A DNA stretch of 64,000 nt from Artocarpus heterophyllus (taxonomy: Eukaryota > Streptophyta > Magnoliopsida > Rosales > Moraceae): assembly GCA_025403435.1 (NCBI GenBank), contig CM046350.1:13731612-13795611 (forward strand), read 5' to 3'. Shown in pieces: positions 54,653 to 64,000 of the stretch (positions are counted from its first letter, which is position 1; each line of letters starts with the position of its first letter). The notes under the pieces are model-generated. The model did no database searches, was not told the DNA's origin, and worked only from the letters and a program-made list of their open reading frames with translations. The translations under genes were made by a program, and so were the position numbers.

Positions 54653-55766
54653 ATCACACAACAAGAATTCCAACAATTCACTGATAGAACAATTACTAAA
54701 CCTAATCCCATGAAAATTCAATAACGCATTAAATATTTGTCATTTCATTACCAAACTTTCAAGTCTGTAAATTAACATATACATGAACATATTTGTAAAG
54801 ATTTTGTGGAAAATAACATTCATTTTCATCATGAACAACACCTATATTTTTTGTGCACACTAACAAATAGCTACATTTCATTATGAGGTGCAGAGTATAA
54901 ACATTTAATTTCTCAACCTAGAGAGCACCAATAGGCACAAAATTTGGAGCAACATCACATAGCATATACATGAAAAGCATATTAAAATTTCAAACCAAAC
55001 GGAGATTTATAGTCAAAGTTATAGGGGTCAGAACATAGAAAAAATACAACATTACCGTTCAGCATTAATTGGCAGTGAGTGGCAGAGAAAAGAAAATTCA
55101 TATCTTAGTGTAGAAAAATCCAATTAAGGTAAAATTTTGAAGGTTATCACATAACACATGCATGAATAACATATTAAAAATTCAGAACAAAAGGAATTTT
55201 GTAGAGAAAGATACAACAGTCGGATTACAGGGTGTTCAAAATTTTAGAATTGCTGAGAAAAGTCTCTTACCTCAAAACAATTTCTTCTCAAGCTTCCTTC
55301 GAATTTGCCCAAAGAAATTCAATATTTCTTTCAATTGCTTGCAGGAGAATTAAGAGGGAGATGAAGGAGAAAAACGTGAAGAAGAGAGCGAGAATACGTG
55401 AGAAAGAGAGAACGTGATAGAAAGAGGAGTAAAATTATCGTAAATGAGGACAATGAAGAGAGGGTCAACATTCTCTAATATGTCAGGATTTTTCTAACTT
55501 AAATTGAGGCAATTCACGTGAGGAATGGAGAGGATTACAAGAAAGTCAACAATTAAGCTTCACTTACCATATTTCAATTTCTAAAAAAAAGAAACCTTAT
55601 CAATTAATCCAATCATCAATGAAAGTCAAACCTTTTTTATTACCAAAATTGAGGAATCAATCCAAAAATATACCAATCAATCACAATTAATCATCTAATT
55701 ATATCCAATCACATAATCATTCTTGTCATAAATTTTGGGAGAGATTTTTGCTGATTGCTCGTCAGT
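54653..55766 (-). repeat. Right part of the older LTR-like sequence split by copia
   Basis: AT-rich sequence with a purine-rich AGAGAGAACGTG stretch (about 55380-55430), similar in style to the GA-rich part of the LTR at 32340-34339. No gene. It is taken as the continuation of 47618-49310 because the AAAAC duplication brackets the copia insertion. Its outer end is not clear. Confidence 0.35.
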
Positions 55767-58120
55767 TGTAACGCCCCTATATGGGGGTTAACAGTTTTTA
55801 ATGAGATAAAATAAAAATAAATAATAAAAGTAAAACCTTAAAGATTAAAATTTGCCCGGGACTTAAATGAAAACTCTCAACTCAAAAATAAAAATATAAA
55901 CGACAAATAAACCACAGTTTTAATGTAGCACCTTAAATTTAATAATATAAACTGTTGTCATCATCATTTTAACCCTCAACACATTATAATACAGTCACAG
56001 AAAGTAACAATTGATGCTTACATTATCATGAAGAACATTCTCAACGATTGAAGCAGTCCCAATGTAATATAGCTACATCACTTCATCAACTATATTTCTC
56101 GTAGCCACCTCACACTTAGTGAGTCCTGAAAAGATAAAAATATAAGGGTATGAGCAACACTATGCTCAGTAGAGAAAGCCATTACTCACCTCTATCATTA
56201 CCACATTAAAATCTGCATGGTCAGTAAGTCACATCATATTCCAGATTATGAGGTTTATTATGATCACATCTTATGGATACCGTAGTTAATCATTACCAAG
56301 TGTCATAATTACACATTTATACAAATATTACCAATCATCATTGTTCCTAGGTATCCATGTTAAATTGAGTATCACTCAACTCATCGAAACCCAAATGGGC
56401 GCACTTGATCACCCTATAAACATTCCAAGGGTGTTCCGGTGAGGGGACATCAAGCCCCGAGTCCTCACCAAATCGATTCCTGTACAGTGTGTTCTGGGAC
56501 TTTCAACCCAAGGAAGCGTCATCGCCTTCCCCCTACTTTACCTTTTAGGGTATTCATGCCCAAGGACGTAACCGTCGCCCTTTTCATGTCTCACAATTTC
56601 TCTATATTGAATCATTATCAATAGAGTTAGTTTTCCTAACCATGCTTCTCAATTTATAACATGTGTCAATTCATTATGTTCCTCGCCGTACAATACAAGA
56701 CGAGTCCATGTCATAGTTTCATATGTGATACACATATAATATCAGTTCAACATAGATATATATATATTGCGGCAAAACAATCAATTTTAATTCTATAAAA
56801 ACCTCACAAAAGATGAGTAATAGAATCCCTACCTTTCAAGCTTATCAACAATCTTTTAATCCTGGAATCAGTTAACGTTAGCTCCATACTCCCTTGATCC
56901 TAAGGCGTGCATAAGGACAATTAAAACTAAAGCACAACATACAACTACATTCATAAATAAATCATGTGTAAACTTATCTTACTAGTATGCCATTAAAGCT
57001 TTTATATAAATCTCTTTCGAATACCACAGTAAACAATTTTTGTCTTAACACAATATAAAATGTGAACAAGTAATCTATATGTTTTAGTCCCTAATAAGAT
57101 TCATCAATCACTTAGGATAATATTGGAAAGGTTGCAAGACATTAAAGAATTAGGTGGTGAGCAAAGATGGGTTCTTGGTTCAGGTTAGCAGCTGGTATAC
57201 CATAACAAACTGGTAGATTTACTAGTTTCCAATACAAAAATTAAATAATTCTTAGAAAATAAAATACAACTCCGATTTAGGTTTATGATAGCTCGTTAGA
57301 AAGCCTAGGATGCTACTTTTCAAATATGCAAACCAATTCATAAAATTCATTTTAATTTAATCTTAGAATTTCAAGAAATAACCACTGCCCATAGAGGTAT
57401 TACAAAGTTTAACAATATAAATTTTCTGTCTATGGCATATACACTTAGACTTCATACATATGCTCCAAAATAGCAACAAACATATACTTAGGTTTAAGAA
57501 CGCAAATTTGAATAATCCTTTAGTATAAAAGAAAATTTATAAATGAAAGACTAAATTTGTTCATAAGATTCTAACCTCGGATTATGGTTAGTTGAAAGCT
57601 TGAAATGGCTTCAAAACAGGTTCCTTTACTTCGGTATGACTGAAATTCTTGCTCAAATGGAGGTGATGGTGGCTGATTTTTATGGCTGCCTTGAAGAAGT
57701 TCTCTAAGTATTTTGCTTCAGCAAAGAAATGAGAAGAAGAGTGTGGGAACCGTGGAAGAGAAAGGAAGAAAAGATGAAGTCTTTGAAGAGAAGTGATGGA
57801 AACAATTATAGAGGAGACATGTTGAAGCATGTCACGGAGGAAATAAAGAAAATGAGGGTCAAGAGTAGTTGGAAAAGATATCCTTATGTCTCATCTAAAG
57901 ACTTTAACACACATAATGCCAATATGACATTATTGAGATTTATTAGAAGTTCTAAGGCTTTTTAGTAATCATACTAAATAAATATAGGAGAATTTTAGAA
58001 AATTTAAAAATAGATAAAAATAAATATTATAAAATAAATTTAAATGAAGCAATTTTTTTTTATACATTAAAAATTAATTTAATTACCTCAATACCCGTTA
58101 GGAGAATAACGGGTGTCACA
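55767..58120 (-). repeat. 3' LTR of element 2
   Basis: 2354 bp, TG...CA ends, seven bases shorter than the LTRs of element 1 and with multiple substitutions against them. Confidence 0.92.
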
Positions 58121-59073
58121 GCTCTACCCCCCTTAAAGAAATTTCGTCCTCGAAATTTCAATTCTAGCAATACTAGTAAAAATTTTAATTCCATTATGAT
58201 TCAATTTCGAGTCTAAACCGTTAATGTTGTTTGTCCTCCAATTTAAGTCATCGTATCTCCACTTATTTACTTGCATAATAAATCTTACTCCTAAATCCCT
58301 CAATGAGAGTATTTCTGACAAGTTTCAACTTATAACACCGTATAATAGTCTAAGAATTTGATCAGGCATACATATTGACCATATCATGATTCCAGTCCTT
58401 CATTGTCCATGGACTGTGATTTACAATCACATTTAAGGAGATTGCCAGAGAAATTTTATATACTTCATCTTTAGGTTCCTTTTCCTTTTTGAGTAAAGAA
58501 AAGTCAAATATATTTGATTTCATACCTCAACTAATAAACTAGAACATAATCATAAAACATATATCACAAACGCTTTTATTCAAAACTATACATTAAACTT
58601 ACTCATAGAGATATTAAACGGAATCTCAGAGTTGCAAACATACCCGACATATTTTTCATTAAACAGCTATCCTCATGACACAAACATTCAACCCAAATAA
58701 TATATTCATATTTCATATGGAATATCCCCATAACTGACTCTGGTACTTCCACATAATATTAACAGAATATTACACATTACAAACATAATACGGATACGTT
58801 TCGAGAGTACAAGGCACTCCGTATACCAGCTATCCATATCATGCATGCTTAGAGGATACAAAAACATCGATAAACAAAAGATCGGACCTTAAGAAGGATG
58901 CGTTTCGAGAGCATCAAGTACTCCGTATCCAGCCATCCCGGCATTAGGCTCAATGAATCTAAAAGATTGAACAACGACGTACCACAAGAAACACAGAATA
59001 CAAGGCAAACGGTTATTCGTAACACACGAAATACGGACACACATGCCTACATGCCAAAGATAAAACAAAAAGA
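58121..59073 (-). other. 3' internal region and polypurine tract of element 2
   Basis: The purine tract (inverted as GCTCTACCCCCCTTAAAG from 58121) and non-coding sequence up to the LOG-like stop codon. The plus-strand 119-codon frame at 58898-59257 is an antisense shadow. Confidence 0.7.
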
Positions 59074-59763
59074 TTACAGATGGAGATTCAAATCAATTGG
59101 CCGCTCCCGGCTTTCCCTTTCCCATTCAAGCTTGGATGTTGCAGTGTCGGATTCTGGATGTATGATTTGCATTTTATCTATCAATTCCTCAGCTGTTGAA
59201 GCAGTGACAAAGATTTGTCTCTCCGATTCTGTAGTGATGTTTTCTTCCACAGCGTAATCTAGAAATTTCAAAAGACCGTCATAAAAACCCTTTACGTTCA
59301 GCAGACCCAAAGGTTTGGAATAAAAGCCCAACAATTGCCCACAAGCAACTATAAATATTTCCTCAAGAGTACCTAGACCACCAGGTAATGCTATAAAAGC
59401 ATCAGAATTATAGATTATGTCTTTAAAATTTTTAGGGATACTCCTGACTCCTTCTCCCTTACCTATGGCTTCCTTACAAAGGTTTCCTTCAACTGGAATA
59501 TGAGGCCAAATTCTTACATCAGTAGCGTCGCTAGACCTAGCTGCTAGTGCCATATTTACCATCATTTTTATACTACCACCCCCATAGATTATGTTAATCT
59601 TCTTGCGTGCTAGGACTTGCCCTAAGTGATTTGCAGCTTCTAAATAAGCTTTATCTTTTCCAAGGCTGGAACCACAAAAGACACAGACATTCTTTATTTT
59701 CTTCGTGGACTGGGAGGTAGACATATTTGGTTTATAGAAGTGGTTGCTTAATGTCTGCTCCAC
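59074..59763 (-). CDS. LOG-like: LOG-like protein, element 2
   Basis: 229 aa, same sequence as in element 1. Block-by-block reading found only one nucleotide difference in the ORF, a silent change in the penultimate-position Leu codon (CTG here, TTG in element 1). It has the same features: intact PGGLGTLEE (127-135), intact IIYGGGS (58-64), and a deviating segment between GGGS and SDAF where the canonical Arg-Lys pair would lie. No intron. Product if active: free cytokinin base plus ribose 5-phosphate. Alternatively it is a fold-only homolog with another nucleotide-related role. Confidence 0.85.
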   Translation of the reverse strand: MEQTLSNHFYKPNMSTSQSTKKIKNVCVFCGSSLGKDKAYLEAANHLGQVLARKKINIIYGGGSIKMMVNMALAARSSDATDVRIWPHIPVEGNLCKEAIGKGEGVRSIPKNFKDIIYNSDAFIALPGGLGTLEEIFIVACGQLLGFYSKPLGLLNVKGFYDGLLKFLDYAVEENITTESERQIFVTASTAEELIDKMQIIHPESDTATSKLEWERESRERPIDLNLHL

Positions 59764-60367
59764 TTAGACTTCGGGTTCTACATGAGATTTTAAAGATGAG
59801 AAATATACAAAAAGGGCTAAAGAGATAGACGAGTAGGAAATGAAAAGGTAATCCAAAGATTTAAACAAAATCTTGTGCGGATAAGAAAGTAAGATAAGGT
59901 GATTGATAGTTTACAGAAAATCTGATTCACTTTTTGAAAAAGATTAGACTCTAATTGTATAACTTTTGACAATTGAGAACAATTTGACAGAAGACCCTCA
60001 TGACACAACTGTAGACTTTTTGACAAATATACACCAAGTCTAGAAATTTAATATAAACGACAAATACTGTAGAACTTTTGAAATTTGAGACACAAATCTT
60101 GAAATATCTGGATAAGCTTTTCAAAATTCAAACATATTACTGTACCGTATGTAACGTGTCTGATAAGATAATATATTTTATTATATATATATTTAAAAAA
60201 ATCATAAATTAAATAAGATATTAACACTTACTGTATCAATCTAATAATCACAATTATTTCAAACACAAAAGCAAATATTCTGAGTAAAAGAAAAACACAA
60301 ACTGTTGAACATCAGCTAAAACTGCTTCAAATAAGTAAAGACTAAATAACCTTTATAGAGCGATGAC
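59764..60367 (-). other. AT-rich spacer between the two ORFs of element 2
   Basis: Equivalent of 12207-12809 in element 1. No gene. Confidence 0.4.
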
Positions 60368-60889
60368 TTATTCCCCATCCAGTTTTCTTATGGTTTGGCA
60401 AACAGGATCTAGAAATACCATATTCCTGAGGCGTTGTCTTTCTGTATAAAATTTAGGCCAGAGTTTAAAAATAGCTCCTTGAACATATCCACTAGGGTGA
60501 CCGTGGAGAGGAGGATGGATGCTATCCAAGTTCTCCTTTGAAAGTCCATTCCTACAAAACCTTATTTTATCCTCTCTATTCGTAGACATATAACCAGGTG
60601 AAGTACATTTACCGTTACAATTTTGTCTTCCACATTTGTTACAAGTGACCACGATGGCACGAGCTCTTCTTTTCATTGCACTACGACTGGTACCTGTTCC
60701 TGGTAAACCGACATCTTGACTAAAGTCACTCGGACGGATTTTCCCCTCTATCAACATTCTCACATCACAAGGGATACCAAAACGCATAAGAATCCACAAC
60801 CGAGTAATTCTAGCCTTATATTTCTTTCTGAGAATCTTTTGGGAGAGTGATGGGAAATACTTTCTCATGTGTTGGTACTTTGGGTCCAT
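60368..60889 (-). CDS. Cys-cluster basic protein of element 2 (tentative viral-type nucleic-acid-binding protein)
   Basis: 173 aa, complete frame. The N-terminus (1-60) is basic to hydrophobic with RITRLWILMRFGIPCDV. A SRSAMKRRAR stretch (68-77) directly precedes a four-cysteine cluster C83-X2-C86-X4-C91-X3-C95 followed by a Pro-Gly turn. The remainder has no recognised domain. A basic patch next to a C4 finger, after an N-terminal helix-like region, resembles the cysteine-rich nucleic-acid-binding proteins of plant flexiviruses such as carlaviruses. The finger spacing is shorter, however, and the match is by eye only. It is not a retroviral CX2CX4HX4C knuckle. It lies where gag would be expected, so a packaging role is another possibility. 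The element 1 copy is frameshifted. Confidence 0.6.
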   Translation of the reverse strand: MDPKYQHMRKYFPSLSQKILRKKYKARITRLWILMRFGIPCDVRMLIEGKIRPSDFSQDVGLPGTGTSRSAMKRRARAIVVTCNKCGRQNCNGKCTSPGYMSTNREDKIRFCRNGLSKENLDSIHPPLHGHPSGYVQGAIFKLWPKFYTERQRLRNMVFLDPVCQTIRKLDGE

Positions 60890-62358
60890 GATGAGATGAA
60901 AGAAGAGTAAATAGAAAGGAAAAATTAAGATAGTAAATTGCAGAATCCTAGAATTCCTTCTTCTTTTAGAGGAAAAGAAGAATTTTTAATGAAAAAGAAG
61001 AGGATTTGCGATTTAGAGAAAAAATAACAAATTAAGAGAGAAAAAGTGAACTCGGAGAAATAAGGTCTTACGCACAGTAAACGTATATGTAAACAATAAT
61101 TAAACCACTGTATATGACACGTATAGAGATCACGTGGGAGAGACAGTGTGAATCAAACTGATTTAAGATTTGAACTAGGCCCAAATGTTCTAAGTTGAAA
61201 ATGGTCAGGTTGTTTCGGGCCTTAACACATTTGGAACGAGTTAAATAACAAACATAAAATTGAAAACCAATTTGTATAAATCTTAAACCCAATTCAAAGT
61301 CCACTATAGATAAAGTTAACTATAAACAACAAATCTAATTTAACGACAACAAGGATCTTCTTGAATGATATTTAAAATCATTTCATAACAACACAATCTT
61401 CCAACAACTCAAATAATTTTGTTTTAATCAAAACCTTATTGAACAATACATACACCCATATGTTATTCATAATACTTAACATCTATCAATGGATTCATCA
61501 TCATTACTACTAAGGGTTTAGAATGCGACTAACCTTGAAATCGATACGATTTACGTCTTCCAACATAGACCATATCAATGAGCAAAGACACTAGATGTTA
61601 CTACTTAAGAACATCTACAATCCCCACAATTCTACTTATACAATATATAATTTCCTCATATAACAAAACCTTAGGTAACCAAAAGATTCACTGATACACT
61701 TAAATACAATGTACGTAACAAAATATTCCAATTTTGAGATTCATGCATTCTAGACTTTACACAGTCTCAACAGACCAAAAGTCTAACATTTATCTCTCTC
61801 AAGATTCAATACCATGATTCCCAACTTATATCATATTCCTCAAATATATAGAACTTTTAAGAAAAGACATTAACACTTATGTGCTCCATCGAATCCACAC
61901 ATAATCATTACTTAGGTTTGAATCAATTACGAAAAATTTGGCATATCTATGTCAAACTTTAAAATCAATAAATCAAGCCTTATATTTTTTATTGTTTTTC
62001 ACGAGACAAAAGGCTCTTAAATCCTCGTATCTATACGAATTTCTCATCGTTTATACGAATTAGATATGCTTATAGATCCTAATATTATACGAATCTCTCA
62101 TAAGCATTCTACTTATAAACTCATTCCATATAATTATCATTCCCTCATAACTATTAATACTTTCCTTCTATATAATTATTGTACTCATATAACCATTAGT
62201 ATTTTCATTCTATGGCCTTTCCATGTTACATCCTTCTAGACTGTATAAATCAATGTGAAGGTTCATTTTGATGATGACAATGAAAATTCAGCTTCAAAAC
62301 CATCTCAAAAATATATTTTTTTAAAGTGGTGCTACACTCCCTAGGTTAACCGAACCTA
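60890..62358 (-). other. Leader region of element 2, no gene seen
   Basis: Counterpart of 10216-11685. No gag-like frame. Confidence 0.5.
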
Positions 62359-62371
62359 GGCTCTGATACCA
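62359..62371 (-). other. Primer-binding site of element 2
   Basis: GGCTCTGATACCA on the plus strand is the reverse complement of TGGTATCAGAGCC, seven bases inside the LTR. Confidence 0.85.
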
Positions 62372-62378
62372 AAAATTC

Positions 62379-64000
62379 TGTAACGCCCCTATATGGGGGT
62401 TAACAGTTTTTAATGAGATAAAATAAAAATAAATAATAAAAGTAAAACCTTAAAGATTAAAATTTGCCCGGGACTTAAATGAAAACTCTCAACTCAAAAA
62501 TAAAAATATAAACGACAAATAAACCACAGTTTTAATGTAGCACCTTAAATTTAATAATATAAACTGTTGTCATCATCATTTTAACCCTCAACACATTATA
62601 ATACAGTCACAGAAAGTAACAATTGATGCTTACATTATCATGAAGAACATTCTCAACGATTGAAGCAGTCCCAATGTAATATAGCTACATCACTTCATCA
62701 ACTATATTTCTCGTAGCCACCTCACACTTAGTGAGTCCTGAAAAGATAAAAATATAAGGGTATGAGCAACACTATGCTCAGTAGAGAAAGCCATTACTCA
62801 CCTCTATCATTACCACATTAAAATCTGCATGGTCAGTAAGTCACATCATATTCCAGATTATGAGGTTTATTATGATCACATCTTATGGATACCGTAGTTA
62901 ATCATTACCAAGTGTCATAATTACACATTTGTACAAATATTACCAATCATCATTGTTCCTAGGTATCCATGTTAAATTGAGTATCACTCAACTCATCGAA
63001 ACCCAAATGGGCGCACTTGATCACCCTATAAACATTCCAAGGGTGTTCCGGTGAGGGGACATCAAGCCCCGAGTCCTCACCAAATCGATTCCTGTACAGT
63101 GTGTTCTGGGACTTTCAACCCAAGGAAGCGTCATCGCCTTCCCCCTACTTTACCTTTTAGGGTATTCATGCCCAAGGACGTAACCGTCGCCCTTTTCATG
63201 TCTCACAATTTCTCTATATTGAATCATTATCAATAGAGTTAGTTTTCCTAACCATGCTTCTCAATTTATAACATGTGTCAATTCATTATGTTCCTCGCCG
63301 TACAATACAAGACGAGTCCATGTCATAGTTTCATATGTGATACACATATAATATCAGTTCAACATAGATATATATATATTGCGGCAAAACAATCAATTTT
63401 AATTCTATAAAAACCTCACAAAAGATGAGTAATAGAATCCCTACCTTTCAAGCTTATCAACAATCTTTTAATCCTGGAATCAGTTAACGTTAGCTCCATA
63501 CTCCCTTGATCCTAAGGCGTGCATAAGGACAATTAAAACTAAAGCACAACATACAACTACATTCATAAATAAATCATGTGTAAACTTATCTTACTAGTAT
63601 GCCATTAAAGCTTTTATATAAATCTCTTTCGAATACCACAGTAAACAATTTTTGTCTTAACACAATATAAAATGTGAACAAGTAATCTATATGTTTTAGT
63701 CCCTAATAAGATTCATCAATCACTTAGGATAATATTGGAAAGGTTGCAAGACATTAAAGAATTAGGTGGTGAGCAAAGATGGGTTCTTGGTTCAGGTTAG
63801 CAGCTGGTATACCATAACAAACTGGTAGATTTACTAGTTTCCAATACAAAAATTAAATAATTCTTAGAAAATAAAATACAACTCCGATTTAGGTTTATGA
63901 TAGCTCGTTAGAAAGCCTAGGATGCTACTTTTCAAATATGCAAACCAATTCATAAAATTCATTTTAATTTAATCTTAGAATTTCAAGAAATAACCACTGC
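62379..64000 (-). repeat. 5' LTR of element 2 (partial)
   Basis: The first 1622 bp on the plus strand, which is the 3' portion of the LTR in element orientation. It continues past the window end. Confidence 0.92.

Larger units (their letters stand above)
55767..64000 (-). mobile_element. Non-autonomous LOG-carrying LTR retrotransposon (element 2, truncated by window end)
   Basis: Second family member in the opposite orientation. The left LTR (element 3' LTR) is 55767-58120 (2354 bp). The interior is 58121-62378 (4258 bp, the same length as in element 1). The right LTR starts at 62379 and runs off the window, so about 730 bp are missing. The visible 1622 bp of the right LTR match the left LTR at offset 6612, with one difference seen (A at 56319, G at 62931). 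The purine tract appears inverted just inside 58121. It encodes an intact Cys-cluster ORF and an intact LOG-like ORF, and no gag-pol. Candidate left target duplication: TCAGT (55762-55766), not verifiable here. Confidence 0.93.

Overview
The window is nuclear DNA of a flowering plant, most likely a eudicot. It is AT-rich, its genes have GT-AG introns, it carries G-type lectin (S-domain) receptor kinases, and it is packed with plant LTR retrotransposons and MITE-like elements. I could not fix the species. No bacterial operon, tRNA, rRNA or CRISPR array was seen.

Two host genes are clear. Both are S-domain (G-type lectin) receptor-like serine/threonine kinases, in the same orientation, inside two copies of an approximately 11.5-12 kb segmental duplication. 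Copy A spans 1-20529, and its left edge is at or beyond the window start. Copy B spans 34339-46265. Each gene has seven exons that splice into one uninterrupted reading frame: about 836 aa for A (5698-18318) and about 834 aa for B (40529-44128). A small first-exon fragment at 25053-25174, plus scraps of upstream sequence between the copies, shows that the array once held more paralogs.

The most unusual component is a non-autonomous LTR retrotransposon family present twice. Element 1 (7835-16814, + strand) sits in intron 3 of kinase A. It has 2361-bp LTRs that appear to differ by one base and a perfect 5-bp target duplication (CAAGT), and kinase B provides the empty site. Element 2 (55767 to beyond 64000) lies in the opposite orientation. 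Neither carries gag or pol. Their 4258-bp interiors encode (i) a basic protein of about 173 aa with a four-cysteine cluster, tentatively resembling plant-virus cysteine-rich nucleic-acid-binding proteins, which is frameshifted in element 1 and open in element 2; and (ii) an intronless 229-aa LONELY GUY (LOG)-like protein of the cytokinin phosphoribohydrolase / 'lysine decarboxylase' fold. The LOG-like protein is identical in the two elements. An intronless LOG-like ORF mobilised and apparently preserved inside a retrotransposon is the main candidate for something undescribed.

The rest is repeat landscape. There is a decayed Ty1/copia element (49316-54647, LTRs of 667 and 674 bp, TSD AAAAC, gag-pol with a frameshift and five stops), nested in what looks like an older gypsy LTR. 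There are antisense LTR remnants, an antisense gypsy integrase fragment (about 25253-25870), a 529-bp CACTA-ended hairpin inserted upstream of kinase B, an 837-bp hAT-like element with an 8-bp TSD, several MITE-like inverted repeats, tandemly duplicated AT-rich blocks, and a degenerate minisatellite (about 46745-47410). All coordinates, alignments and identities were read by eye without database searches.
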